From assembly GCA_016342685.1 (NCBI GenBank), contig JAEINU010000006.1:95916-159915 (forward strand): 64,000 nt of DNA. The letters run 5' to 3'. Below are positions 35,642 to 44,539 of the stretch, piece after piece. Position 1 is the first letter of the stretch. Each line of letters opens with the position of its first letter. The stretch is from Bacteroidales bacterium (GTDB lineage: Bacteria; Bacteroidota; Bacteroidia; Bacteroidales; UBA12077). A program made the position numbers and the translations under genes. The notes beneath the pieces are model-generated. The model was given only the letters and a program-made list of their open reading frames with translations, searched no databases and was not told where the DNA came from.

Positions 35642-36748
35642 ATGTCAGAAAATAAAAATATACATGATGATTACAAATCAGCACTTCATGTTCAAGATGG
35701 AGTAGATCAACCTGATTCTATAAATCCGAATGCCTTAAAAAGATTTAAACTTAAAAAAAAGATAAAATATTCTGTCGATGAATATGTTAATGGAATATTA
35801 GAAGGTAACAGAACAATATTAGGTCAAGCAATAACCTTAATTGAGAGTTCGTTGCCCGAACACAATAATTTAGCACAGGAGATTATTGAGAAATGCTTAC
35901 CTAAATCGGGAAATTCTATACGTATTGGTATAACAGGAATTCCTGGAGTTGGTAAAAGTACTTTTATCGAATCTATGGGGCGTTATATTACTAAACAAGG
36001 TGGAAAGCTGGCTGTGCTTGCTGTTGATCCTAGTAGTGAAAGATCAAAAGGAAGTATCCTTGGTGATAAAACTCGGATGGAAGAATTATCTACAGATCCG
36101 AATGCATTTATACGGCCATCACCATCCGCAGGATCCCTTGGTGGAGTAGCCAGAAAAACAAGAGAAACAATTTTGTTATGTGAGGCTGCAGGGTTTAATG
36201 TAATTTTTATCGAGACAGTTGGGGTTGGACAAAGTGAAACAGCTGTTCACTCGATGGTAGATTTTTTCCTTCTTTTAATGATTTCTGGAGCAGGTGATGA
36301 GTTGCAGGGAATAAAACGAGGAATTATGGAGATGGCAGATGCTATTGCAATTACAAAAGCAGATGGTGAAAATATTTATAAAGCGGATATTGCCAAAGTT
36401 GAATATCAGAATGCATTACATTTATTTCCTCCTACGGAATCTGGTTGGATACCAAAAGTGCTTACTTGCTCATCTTTAAAGAAAATAGGTATAAAAGAGG
36501 TGTGGGATACGGTTGAAGATTTCATTAATCTCGCTAAAGATTCAAATTATTTTGATCAAAAAAGAAAAGAACAAGCAAAGTATTGGATGTATGAGTCTAT
36601 AAATCAATCCATAAAAAAAAGTTTTTACAATCAAGAAGGTATAAAAGAAAAGTTGGCTCGTTTTGAAGATAATGTACTCAGCGGAAAAATGAACTCATTT
36701 TTGGCCTCGAAAATATTAATAAATGAATATCTAAAAGATCATAAATAA
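35642..36748 (+). CDS. meaB: Methylmalonyl-CoA mutase-associated GTPase
   Basis: The 368-residue protein is a MeaB/ArgK G-protein. It has the P-loop GITGIPGVGKSTFIE near residue 100, AVDPSSERSKGSILGDKTRM, SPSAGSLGGVARKTRE, IETVGVGQSE with the switch region, and ITKADGEN as the guanine-specificity motif. It protects and reloads adenosylcobalamin-dependent methylmalonyl-CoA mutase, so the organism probably makes or uses propionate. No mutase genes (mutA/mutB) are next to it here. The first about 50 residues are longer and more charged than in most homologs. Confidence 0.95.
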   Translation: MSENKNIHDDYKSALHVQDGVDQPDSINPNALKRFKLKKKIKYSVDEYVNGILEGNRTILGQAITLIESSLPEHNNLAQEIIEKCLPKSGNSIRIGITGIPGVGKSTFIESMGRYITKQGGKLAVLAVDPSSERSKGSILGDKTRMEELSTDPNAFIRPSPSAGSLGGVARKTRETILLCEAAGFNVIFIETVGVGQSETAVHSMVDFFLLLMISGAGDELQGIKRGIMEMADAIAITKADGENIYKADIAKVEYQNALHLFPPTESGWIPKVLTCSSLKKIGIKEVWDTVEDFINLAKDSNYFDQKRKEQAKYWMYESINQSIKKSFYNQEGIKEKLARFEDNVLSGKMNSFLASKILINEYLKDHK

Positions 36749-36829
36749 CATTTATTTAAATATATTAAATTCTATTTATGTAGATTTTTTTGTATGTTTA
36801 TTGCCTAAATTAACCATTAAAAAAATATC

Positions 36830-37930
36830 ATGAAAAAGATAATTTATAGTTTATTAGCAATTACACTTCTGTTTTCTTGTACGATGAAACCAAAGTATAA
36901 GATAGAAGGAAATATTACAGGAATAGAGACCGGGCAGGCAACATTAAAAAATGTTGTTGAGGGTAAGTTAGTGACAGTTGATTCTGTTGTTATTGAGAAT
37001 GGAATTTTTGCTTTTGAAGGTTCTGTTGATCAGCCAGAATATTACGTTATTACTTTAGGCGATACTTTAGAGGGTATTCAAGTATTTCTTGACAATGTAG
37101 AAATCAAAATAAATGCAGATGTTCAAAATATTCAGGAAGTAAAAATATTAGGATCTGAACTAACGACTCTTCTCAATACATTTAATAGCGAGCTACTTGC
37201 TTTTAATACAAAGATGAGGGATTTATACCAAGAATATGTTCAAATTAATATGACTGGAAAAAACCCTGAAAGATTGAAAGAAATAGAACAAGAATATACC
37301 AATACTGAAGAACAAACGAATGTTTATATTGAGACTTTTATCAATGATAACGATACAAGTATGCTTACTCCATTTATTGCTTTAAACTACAGAGCAAATC
37401 GCTTAAGTTTAGAAGAATTAGAAGAATTAGTTGCAGTTTTTGGTGAAAAAGTTGCTGCATCTAAATATCTAGCTGAGATAAACGAAAAAATTGTAACTCT
37501 AAAGAATGTAGCAATTGGACAACCATATACAGATTTTACATTAAATGATGTTGACGGAAACCCATTAGCATTATCTTCAGTTGTTAAGGATAAATATGTT
37601 TTAATCGATTTCTGGGCTGGATGGTGTAACCCATGTCGTGCAGAAAACCCTGTTTTAGTTAAGAATTATGCAAAATATAAAGAAAAAGGATTTGAAATTT
37701 TTGGTGTTTCTTTGGATAAAACAAGAGAGGCTTGGGTAAAAGCAATTGAAACAGATGGAATTACTTGGCCTCAAGTTTCTGAATTAAAATTTTGGGATTC
37801 AGCAGCTAGAGAAATTTATGCATTTAACTCTATTCCTCACAATATCCTTTTGGATAAAAATGGAATTATTATAGCAAAAGATCTTCGTGGTGAAGAACTT
37901 GGAGCAAAATTAGCTGAGCTTTTAGATTAA
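36830..37930 (+). CDS. Lipoprotein thioredoxin (TlpA/DUF4369 type)
   Basis: The 366-residue protein has a lipoprotein signal (SLLAITLLFSC, Cys17), an N-terminal DUF4369-like beta domain (about 22-125), a helical linker (about 130-230), and a C-terminal thioredoxin domain with the active site FWAGWCNPCRAENP near residue 264. It is a periplasm-facing thiol oxidoreductase likely to reduce disulfides, as for cytochrome c maturation or envelope repair. It is monocistronic, with a terminator after it. Confidence 0.92.
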   Translation: MKKIIYSLLAITLLFSCTMKPKYKIEGNITGIETGQATLKNVVEGKLVTVDSVVIENGIFAFEGSVDQPEYYVITLGDTLEGIQVFLDNVEIKINADVQNIQEVKILGSELTTLLNTFNSELLAFNTKMRDLYQEYVQINMTGKNPERLKEIEQEYTNTEEQTNVYIETFINDNDTSMLTPFIALNYRANRLSLEELEELVAVFGEKVAASKYLAEINEKIVTLKNVAIGQPYTDFTLNDVDGNPLALSSVVKDKYVLIDFWAGWCNPCRAENPVLVKNYAKYKEKGFEIFGVSLDKTREAWVKAIETDGITWPQVSELKFWDSAAREIYAFNSIPHNILLDKNGIIIAKDLRGEELGAKLAELLD

Positions 37931-37951
37931 GAAAATTTAATATCATACATT

Positions 37952-37987
37952 AAAAGAGTGGTTAATTATTAACCACTCTTTTTTTTA
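37952..37987 (+). terminator. Terminator of the thioredoxin-like lipoprotein gene
   Basis: AAGAGTGGTTAAT (37954-37966) pairs with ATTAACCACTCTT (37968-37980), followed by a T run; flanking AA and TT extend the stem. Confidence 0.88.
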
Positions 37988-38019
37988 TAAAAATGTTTAA
38001 TGATATTATATTTTTCATT

Positions 38020-38027
38020 TACTTTTG
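38020..38027 (+). promoter_or_regulatory. Candidate -7 element for the metal ABC importer operon
   Basis: TACTTTTG fits TAnnTTTG and lies 30 nt before the lipoprotein ATG. The -33 element is weak (TTTA about 20 nt upstream). Confidence 0.45.
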
Positions 38028-38057
38028 TTATTTGAAACAAATCTAAATAAAACAGAG

Positions 38058-38945
38058 ATGAAATTACTTAAGTTTTTAATTGTCATGGTCTTATTCTTGA
38101 GTGCATGTAGAAACTCACAAGACAATAGGGTAAGTACTAAGGAAACTATAATGGTAAGTATTTTACCCCAAAAATACTTTGTCGAAAAAATAGCAGGTGA
38201 TCATTATAATGTTAGCGTTATGATTCCTCCGGGCGCAAGTCCTGTAACTTATGAACCAACACCAAAGCAAATGAGGGAATTAACGAATTCTTTTGTTTAC
38301 TTTAGAATTGGACATATTGAGTTCGAGAAATCATGGATGAAAAATTTGGTAAGTGTAAATCCTGACATGGAAGTTATTGATCTTTCAAAAAATGCTGATT
38401 TGATTGAACCAGAACATGATCATGATGCACATAGTCACGAAGGACATCATCATCATGGTGTTGATCCGCACATATGGACATCACCAAAAGAAGTGAAAAA
38501 ACAATCCAAAATGATTTACAATTTTTTGGCAAAAGAGGCTCCTGAACAGAATCAAGAATTTGAAAACAATTATAATATTTTTATAAAAGAGATCGATAGT
38601 TTAGATAACTATTTAACTCAGGCCTTAGAGCCATATAAGGATAGGAAATTCTTAATTTTTCACCCAGCTCTGAGTTATATTGCGCGCGATTATGGATTAG
38701 AACAAATTTCCATCGAGATTGATGGGAAAGAACCTACACCAGCGAATATTCAGCGAATAATTGATGTTGCAAAAAAAGAAAACATAAAAATAGTTTTTGT
38801 GCAAAAGCAATTTAGTGCGCACAATGCAGAAGTTATTGCAAATGAAATTAATGGCAGAGTTGTTAAAATTGATCCATTAGATTATAATTGGTTTGAAAGT
38901 ATTCAATTTATTGCGAATGAAATTGTAAATTCGTATTCTAACTAA
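38058..38945 (+). CDS. Metal ABC transporter substrate-binding lipoprotein (ZnuA-like)
   Basis: The ATG at 38058 gives a lipoprotein signal (LIVMVLFLSAC); an ATG 11 codons upstream lacks such a start. The 295-residue protein belongs to the cluster A-I metal-binding family: SILPQKYFVEKIAGDHYNVSVMIPPGASP near the start, a His/Asp/Glu-rich loop with HDHDAHSHEGHHHH (about 117-130), DPHIWTSPKE and IFHPALSYIARDYGL. The His-rich loop favours zinc, although manganese or iron is not excluded. It is the first gene of a three-gene importer operon with 5 nt to the ATPase gene. Confidence 0.9.
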   Translation: MKLLKFLIVMVLFLSACRNSQDNRVSTKETIMVSILPQKYFVEKIAGDHYNVSVMIPPGASPVTYEPTPKQMRELTNSFVYFRIGHIEFEKSWMKNLVSVNPDMEVIDLSKNADLIEPEHDHDAHSHEGHHHHGVDPHIWTSPKEVKKQSKMIYNFLAKEAPEQNQEFENNYNIFIKEIDSLDNYLTQALEPYKDRKFLIFHPALSYIARDYGLEQISIEIDGKEPTPANIQRIIDVAKKENIKIVFVQKQFSAHNAEVIANEINGRVVKIDPLDYNWFESIQFIANEIVNSYSN

Positions 38946-38950
38946 AATCA

Positions 38951-39706
38951 ATGGGTAAAATATTAGAATTAGAATCTGTATTTGCAGGTTATAACGATGA
39001 AGTTATATTAAAGGATATTTCGTTTGAAATTTTCGACGACGATTTTATTGGAATTATAGGCCCTAATGGAGGTGGAAAAACAACACTTTTAAATGTAATA
39101 TTAGGATTAATAAAACCTTACAAAGGTTCAGTAGTTTTCTTCGATGACATTCGTTCCGATCGCAACAACAAAGTTGGATATCTGCCGCAACAAAATAAAA
39201 TAGATAAGAAATTTCCAATTAAAGTAAAGGAGGTTGTTCTTTCAGGCTTGATTTATGGATCCGCATTTTTGGGACGTTACTCGAAAACTGAGAAACAAAA
39301 AGCAGAAGATACTTTAAAACGATTAGGAATTTGTGATATAAAGGATACAACAATTGGTGAGTTGTCTGGTGGTCAAATGCAAAAAGTTCTATTGGCCAGA
39401 GCAATTGTTTCGTCACCACGCCTTTTAATTCTCGATGAGCCCAATACTTTTGTTGATAATCAATTCGAAGGAGAACTCTATGAAATTCTTAAAGAGTTAA
39501 ATAAAGAAATGGCTATTGTTATAGTTTCTCACGATGTTGGAACTATATCAAGCTATATTAAAACGATTGCTTGTGTAAATCGAAATTTGCATTATCATAA
39601 ATCGAATAAAATAACAGAAGAGCAATTAACAATCTATAATTGTCCAATAAAATTAATTACTCACGGAGACGTTCCACATACAGTATTAAAACAACACCAA
39701 CATTAA
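38951..39706 (+). CDS. Metal ABC transporter ATP-binding protein (ZnuC-like)
   Basis: The 251-residue protein has the ABC order: Walker A GPNGGGKTTLLN (about 36-47), Q-loop YLPQQNK, signature ELSGGQMQKVLLARA and Walker B LLILDEP, then the switch His in IVSHDVGT. The sequence is that of the zinc/manganese importer ATPase branch. Its stop codon overlaps the permease start by one base (TAATG), so the two are coupled. Confidence 0.93.
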   Translation: MGKILELESVFAGYNDEVILKDISFEIFDDDFIGIIGPNGGGKTTLLNVILGLIKPYKGSVVFFDDIRSDRNNKVGYLPQQNKIDKKFPIKVKEVVLSGLIYGSAFLGRYSKTEKQKAEDTLKRLGICDIKDTTIGELSGGQMQKVLLARAIVSSPRLLILDEPNTFVDNQFEGELYEILKELNKEMAIVIVSHDVGTISSYIKTIACVNRNLHYHKSNKITEEQLTIYNCPIKLITHGDVPHTVLKQHQH

Positions 39707-40539
39707 TGATTTTAGAATTATTACAATATAAATTTATATTAAACTCCCTATTAGCAGGTGTTTTAGCCAGTATAAGTTGCGGAATTATAGGTACTTATAT
39801 TGTGACTAGAAGAATGGTTTTTTTGAGTGGAGGAATTACACACTCATCATTTGGGGGAATTGGAATTGGTTATTATTTAGGCTTAAATCCAATAATTACC
39901 GCAGCTATTTTTGGAGTGCTATCAGCCTTCGGAATCGAGTTTATATCAAAAAGATCGGCAATTCGAGAAGATTCAGTAATAGGAATATTGTGGTCTTTTG
40001 GAATGGCTATAGGTATAATGTTTATATTTTTAACTCCAGGATACGCACCTAATTTAATGTCTTATTTATTCGGGAGTATTCTTACAGTTTCAACTTTAGA
40101 TATTTTATTGATGTCTGGGTTAAGTATTGTATTAATTCTTGTTTTTAGTATCTTTTATAGAATAATTGTTTTTGTTTCATATGATCAGGAATTTGCCAGA
40201 ACACATAAGATTGCAGTGAGTTTGGTAAACTATGTTTTAATCGGATTAGTTGCTCTTACAATTGTTTTAAATATAAAAGTAGTTGGAATTATTTTGGTAA
40301 TATCCTTGTTAACAATTCCACAATCTACAGCTAATTTATTCACTAAAAATTTCAAAAACATTATTATAGGTTCGATTGTTATAGGGCTTATTGGTGCATT
40401 TTTAGGATTGGTTATATCATACAAAATAAATATACCTTCTGGAGCATCAATAATTTTCTCTTTAGTTATGATTTTTTTAATTGCTAAGTCGTTTCAAGTA
40501 ATTAAAAGATATTTCAATTTAAAGAATCAGAAGATGTAG
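39706..40539 (+). CDS. Metal ABC transporter permease (ZnuB/TroC-like)
   Basis: The start at 39706 overlaps the ATPase stop, and an ATG 22 codons upstream would lie inside the ATPase gene. The 277-residue protein has about eight hydrophobic segments with GGITHSSFGGIGIGYYLGLNP and HKIAVSLVNYVLIGLVAL, the ABC-3 permease pattern. It forms the membrane channel of the importer with the two upstream genes. After it comes an 80-nt A/T-rich interval that leads into the lpd repeat. Confidence 0.93.
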   Translation: MILELLQYKFILNSLLAGVLASISCGIIGTYIVTRRMVFLSGGITHSSFGGIGIGYYLGLNPIITAAIFGVLSAFGIEFISKRSAIREDSVIGILWSFGMAIGIMFIFLTPGYAPNLMSYLFGSILTVSTLDILLMSGLSIVLILVFSIFYRIIVFVSYDQEFARTHKIAVSLVNYVLIGLVALTIVLNIKVVGIILVISLLTIPQSTANLFTKNFKNIIIGSIVIGLIGAFLGLVISYKINIPSGASIIFSLVMIFLIAKSFQVIKRYFNLKNQKM

Positions 40540-40612
40540 ATGTTTATAAATATACTTTATGTAAAATTTAAAATTTAATTTCGCTGAATTAATATTTGAT
40601 AAAAATTATAAA

Positions 40613-40658
40613 ACAAATTAACAAATTAACAAATTAACAAATTAACAAATTAACAAAT
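40613..40658 (+). repeat. 8-bp tandem repeat that ends in the lpd start codon
   Basis: ACAAATTA is repeated five times exactly (40613-40652), followed by ACAAATGA. The last unit differs by one base, and that change creates the ATG at 40657-40659 used by the lpd gene. The number of units sets the leader length. Such short tandem repeats can change copy number by slipped-strand mispairing. There is no Shine-Dalgarno, but the A-rich spacing suits Bacteroidota initiation. Confidence 0.9.
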
Positions 40659-42048
40659 GAATTACGATTTAATTATATTAGGTAGTGGCCCGGGTGGCTA
40701 TGTTGCTGCAATTAGAGCATCACAATTAGGAATGAAAGTTGGAGTTGTAGAGAAATCAGAACTTGGCGGTATTTGCTTAAACTGGGGATGTATTCCAACA
40801 AAATCGCTTTTAAAAAGTGGACAGGTTTTTAATTACATAAAACATGCTGCCGACTATGGAGTAACAATTGATGGTGAAGCTAAAGCTGATTTTGGGAAAA
40901 TGGTTGAGCGTAGCCGTGGGGTGGCCGATGGAATGAGTAAAGGAATTCAGTTTTTATTTAAGAAGAATAAAATTGATCATATCCAAGGGTTTGGAAAATT
41001 AAAGAATAATAAAACAGTTGAAGTTACTGATGCTGAAGGTAAAGTACAAGAAGTAGAAGCAAAGAATATAATTATTGCTACTGGTGCTCGTTCAAAAGAA
41101 TTGCCTAATTTAAAGCAAGATGGCAAGAAAATAATTGGATATCGTGAAGCAATGACACTTCCAAAACAGCCAGAATCTATGATTGTTGTGGGTTCAGGTG
41201 CAATAGGTAGTGAGTTTGCAAATTTTTATAATGCAATTGGAACTAAGGTAACATTAGTGGAATTCTTACCGAATGTTGTTCCTAATGAAGATATTGATGT
41301 TTCAAAACAACTTGGTCGATCTTTCAAGAAAGCTGGAATTAAAGTTATGGTTGGGTCAGCAGTTGAGTCTGTTGATACAAGCGGAGATCTTTGCAAGGTA
41401 GTTATTAAAACTAAAAAAGGAGAAGAAAATCACGAAGCTGAAGTTGTGTTATCAGCTGTTGGAGTAACTCCGAATCTCGAAAATATTGGAATCGAAGAAT
41501 TAGGCATTGAGCTTGAAAAAGGGAAAGTAAAAGTCGACGATTATTACAAAACAAATATTGATGGTGTTTATGCTATTGGTGATATTGTTCACGGACCAGC
41601 ATTAGCTCACGTAGCATCTGCAGAAGGAATTACCTGTGTTGAAAAAATTTCAGGTTTAAATCCAGATAAAGTAGACTACGGAAATATTCCTGGTTGCACA
41701 TATACTTCTCCAGAAGTTGCTTCGTTGGGAATTACGGAAGAAGCTGCAAAAGAAGCCGGTCACGAAATTAAAGTTGGCAAATTTCCATTTACTGCCTCAG
41801 GAAAAGCAAGCGCGGCTGGTGAAAAAGATGGCTTTGTTAAACTTGTTTTTGAAGAAAAGACGGGAGAGTTATTAGGAGCTCATCTTATTGGAGCAAATGT
41901 AACTGAGATGATTGCAGAACTTGTGGTTGCTAAAAAATTAGAAACTACAGGACACGAATTAATAAAATCTATACATCCACATCCAACAATGTCGGAGGCA
42001 ATTATGGAAGCAGCAGCTGCTGCTTACGATGAGGTTATACATATGTAG
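40657..42048 (+). CDS. lpdA: Dihydrolipoyl dehydrogenase
   Basis: The 463-residue protein has the FAD-binding GSGPGGYVAAIRASQLG, the redox disulfide in GGICLNWGCIPTKSLL (about 34-49), the NAD-binding GSGAIGSEFANFY, and the dimer-interface His-Pro in SIHPHPTMSEA. It reoxidises lipoamide of 2-oxoacid dehydrogenase complexes or of the glycine cleavage H-protein. None of those genes are next to it here. The start codon lies in an 8-bp tandem repeat, which may affect expression. It is followed by a strong terminator. Confidence 0.95.
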   Translation: MNYDLIILGSGPGGYVAAIRASQLGMKVGVVEKSELGGICLNWGCIPTKSLLKSGQVFNYIKHAADYGVTIDGEAKADFGKMVERSRGVADGMSKGIQFLFKKNKIDHIQGFGKLKNNKTVEVTDAEGKVQEVEAKNIIIATGARSKELPNLKQDGKKIIGYREAMTLPKQPESMIVVGSGAIGSEFANFYNAIGTKVTLVEFLPNVVPNEDIDVSKQLGRSFKKAGIKVMVGSAVESVDTSGDLCKVVIKTKKGEENHEAEVVLSAVGVTPNLENIGIEELGIELEKGKVKVDDYYKTNIDGVYAIGDIVHGPALAHVASAEGITCVEKISGLNPDKVDYGNIPGCTYTSPEVASLGITEEAAKEAGHEIKVGKFPFTASGKASAAGEKDGFVKLVFEEKTGELLGAHLIGANVTEMIAELVVAKKLETTGHELIKSIHPHPTMSEAIMEAAAAAYDEVIHM

Positions 42049-42070
42049 ATTAAGCTATTTTATAAAATAA

Positions 42071-42105
42071 AAAAGTGGATGAGTCCTGACTTCATCCACT
42101 TTTTA
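42071..42105 (+). terminator. Terminator after lpd
   Basis: AAAAGTGGATGA at 42071-42082 pairs with TCATCCACTTTT at 42092-42103 around a 9-nt loop and is followed by T-rich DNA. Confidence 0.88.
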
Positions 42106-42107
42106 TT

Positions 42108-42132
42108 TTGTACATTTTTTAAAAATGTACAA
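42108..42132. repeat. 25-bp palindrome between the lpd terminator and a small membrane gene
   Basis: TTGTACATTTTT and AAAAATGTACAA are perfect arms around one central base. It may terminate the minus-strand small gene that ends at 42137, or form part of a paired terminator. Confidence 0.5.
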
Positions 42133-42136
42133 GAAA

Positions 42137-42295
42137 TTATTTTCTAAACTCTGTTTTTTGACTAAAAAAGTCTTTGCTATAATTACTTTTTGTCAACGAA
42201 TAAATAAATAGTACGGTTACTATTAAAAATATTATAACAACTCCAAGATTTAAATCCTTTTGTACTACAGAGTTTGTTTTGTTATTGGAGCTCAT
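42137..42295 (-). CDS. Small single-helix membrane protein, unknown function
   Basis: The frame from ATG 42295 encodes 52 residues: a hydrophilic start (SSNNKTNSVVQKD), one hydrophobic helix of about 20 residues (GVVIIFLIVTVLFIYSL) and a charged tail (TEFRK). An upstream in-frame ATG at 42334 adds 13 Lys-rich residues. Coding status rests on the plausible membrane topology and on the palindrome just downstream. The start, and whether it is a gene at all, are uncertain. Confidence 0.45.
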   Translation of the reverse strand: MSSNNKTNSVVQKDLNLGVVIIFLIVTVLFIYSLTKSNYSKDFFSQKTEFRK

Positions 42296-42545
42296 TTCTA
42301 ATTTTTTTGATTTCTTTTTGCCTTTATTTAACAATATTCAAGTTCTATATAAAACTCAAAATACCGTTTACGTACCATAGACGAAAAAATGGTCTCAAAG
42401 GTTGCGTTTGTTTTTTTAATTAACGCAACCAAATTCTGTAAAATTGCATCTAAGCTATAATTGAATGAATAAAAAATAGTTTAGCAAGCTTTTTGTAGAA
42501 TTATTCATAAATTTGTAAGTACAATACAAAAATTGGGATCTATTT
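42296..42545. other. Intergenic region upstream of the ECF sigma gene with a hairpin
   Basis: GGTTGCGTT (42400-42408) and AACGCAACC (42422-42430) are perfect arms with a 13-nt T-rich loop and could form a hairpin. Nothing else is recognised. Confidence 0.5.
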
Positions 42546-43097
42546 TTGAATAATTATTCTGATATTATAAAAGCTTGTTTGAAGGCAGATAGGGCGGCTC
42601 AAAAAGAATTTTATCATTTATTTTCTGATAAAATGTTTGGGGTTTGTCTGCGTTATGCTAATGATGCTGATGAAGCTAAAGATATTTTACAAGATGGCTT
42701 TATTAAGGTGTTTAGTAATTTGAATAAGTTTAATAATAAAGGCTCTTTGGAAGGATGGATTAGAAGAATTATAGTGAATACTGCATTAGAAAGATTTAGG
42801 GATAAAAACTATTTGTTTGCCGTAAATATGGAAATGGGTTACGAAACCGGAGAAAAAGAATATGACCATATTATAAGTGAACTTTCGGCAAAGGATATCT
42901 TAAAACTAATTAAGGAGTTGTCGCCGCAGTATAGAACTGTTTTTAATTTGTATGCTATCGAAGGATATTCGCACAAGGAAATTAGTGAGATGCTGAAAAT
43001 TAAAGAAGGAACATCAAAATCTAATTTATCAAGGGCAAGAGATATATTAAAAGAAAAGATAAAAAAGCATTATATGATTAATGTGAATTATATGTAA
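42546..43097 (+). CDS. ECF-family RNA polymerase sigma factor
   Basis: The 183-residue protein has a sigma region 2 (about 10-80, DEAKDILQDGFIKVFSNL) and sigma region 4 (about 118-175, LSPQYRTVFNLYAIEGYSHKEISEMLKIKEGTSKSNLSRAR). The only available start in this frame is TTG at 42546, because no in-frame ATG or GTG lies between the upstream stop (42516-42518) and this codon. ECF factors recruit RNA polymerase to stress or envelope promoters. The next gene overlaps by one base (TAATG), which makes it the likely anti-sigma partner. Confidence 0.9.
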   Translation: MNNYSDIIKACLKADRAAQKEFYHLFSDKMFGVCLRYANDADEAKDILQDGFIKVFSNLNKFNNKGSLEGWIRRIIVNTALERFRDKNYLFAVNMEMGYETGEKEYDHIISELSAKDILKLIKELSPQYRTVFNLYAIEGYSHKEISEMLKIKEGTSKSNLSRARDILKEKIKKHYMINVNYM

Positions 43098-44539
43098 TGA
43101 GAAGAGATATTAAAAATATGGATGATCTCTTAAAAGAGAAGTTTGCAGATTTTGAATCAGAAGCTCCTGTCGATGTATGGGATGCTATAGATGCAAAATT
43201 GAGTGTTTCAGGTGGGAAAAGAATAGCGTGGTTATATAAAATTGCAGCTGCAATAGCAGCAATCGCTATGATTGGTTCGTTATATTTATTTTCGACAAAG
43301 AATAATGATTTAAATAATAACTCAATTATTGCTAAAAACGATACTGAAACAAAATTGAATGAATCACTTCCTAATAATGTTGATGCAGAAAAAATAGTTG
43401 AACAAGAAAATGTCATTGAGTACAATAGAAGTGAAGAAGATATAGAAGTTAAAACGAAACAAATTCCAAAAAGCAACGAGAATTATAAAATAGATATTAT
43501 TCATAATAATTTAATTGCTCAAAACAATCAGAAAAAGTTTTCTATTAAGGAGGATAAGGAAATAAAAGAGAATAGAAATGAACGAATAGCAAGACAAAAT
43601 GCAGTTCCTGTTCGTTTTAATTTTAAAACGATTGAGTCAGAGATAGCAAATGCCAAATTTAAAAAATCAAAACAAACAATAGAAAATAATTTCCCAGATA
43701 TTAATTCTTTATTGGCTATTAATAATATGCTAATTGAAGAAGAAGATCAAGATAAAAACAAATGGATACTTGGTGGCGAATTTACTCCATTGTATTCGTA
43801 TCGACATATAACAAATTCAGAAGGTAATTATAATGCCGAATATTATAACGAAGGTGAAAGTCCTGTAATGTCGTATACCGGAGGATTAAATTTGCAGTTT
43901 AAAGCAAAGGATCGTTTAACAATTCAGGCAGGTGTTTATTATTCATCAATGGGCCAGTCATTAGATTACATGACAGTATATGCAAACCAGGCGTACGATT
44001 TAGTTTCTGATGAATTTAAAGATAGATTTATTAATTCGTATGAACTTAATAATTCGGCAGGTAATATTAGCTTTAATACGCCATATGTTATTGTTGATGA
44101 GATTGCAGGGAGAGTTAATAATTTATCAAGCGAAAAGGGGTTTATAAATACTGCTGATCCAATATTTCAGAATTTAGACGCAGAAATACAACAAAGCTTT
44201 CAATATATTGAGGTGCCAGTAATATTAAGATATAAATTAATTGATAAAATTGTTGATCTTAATATTGTCGGAGGTGTTGGTGCAAATTTTCTAGTTGGAA
44301 ACGATGTTCTATTAGTTTATGGTAACACTAAGGAGGTTATTGGTGAAACAAAAGGTGTAAATTCTGTAAGCTATAATGGTTCTATTGGATTTGGAATAGA
44401 ATATCCGTTAATGAAACGCCTAAATATTAGATTAGAACCGTCTATTAAATATTATTTAAATTCTATTAACACAAATTCTTCAGTTGAGTCTCATCCATAT
44501 TCCTTGGGTATATATACTGGGATTAACTATACTTTTTGA
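43097..44539 (+). CDS. Membrane-anchored protein with C-terminal beta-barrel, probable anti-sigma partner
   Basis: The 480-residue protein begins with a short cytoplasmic segment (about 1-40, MDDLLKEKFADFESEAPVDVWDAIDAKLS), followed by one transmembrane helix (about 45-66), a charged periplasmic region (70-220), and a C-terminal domain (about 225-480) with alternating barrel strands such as WILGGEFTPLYSYRH and GGLNLQFKAKDRLTIQAGVYYSS, ending GIYTGINYTF. The N-terminus is where an anti-sigma peptide would be expected, and the start overlaps the ECF sigma stop by one base. If the barrel folds in the outer membrane, the protein would span the envelope. Function is inferred from layout. Confidence 0.65.
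   Translation: MRRDIKNMDDLLKEKFADFESEAPVDVWDAIDAKLSVSGGKRIAWLYKIAAAIAAIAMIGSLYLFSTKNNDLNNNSIIAKNDTETKLNESLPNNVDAEKIVEQENVIEYNRSEEDIEVKTKQIPKSNENYKIDIIHNNLIAQNNQKKFSIKEDKEIKENRNERIARQNAVPVRFNFKTIESEIANAKFKKSKQTIENNFPDINSLLAINNMLIEEEDQDKNKWILGGEFTPLYSYRHITNSEGNYNAEYYNEGESPVMSYTGGLNLQFKAKDRLTIQAGVYYSSMGQSLDYMTVYANQAYDLVSDEFKDRFINSYELNNSAGNISFNTPYVIVDEIAGRVNNLSSEKGFINTADPIFQNLDAEIQQSFQYIEVPVILRYKLIDKIVDLNIVGGVGANFLVGNDVLLVYGNTKEVIGETKGVNSVSYNGSIGFGIEYPLMKRLNIRLEPSIKYYLNSINTNSSVESHPYSLGIYTGINYTF

Noticed and set aside
40613..40658. CRISPR or other spaced array
   Set aside because: The units are 8 bp and contiguous with no spacers.
42541..42548. TATTTTTG as the promoter of the ECF sigma gene
   Set aside because: It would overlap the TTG start codon, putting transcription start inside the coding sequence; no -33 element lies at the right distance.
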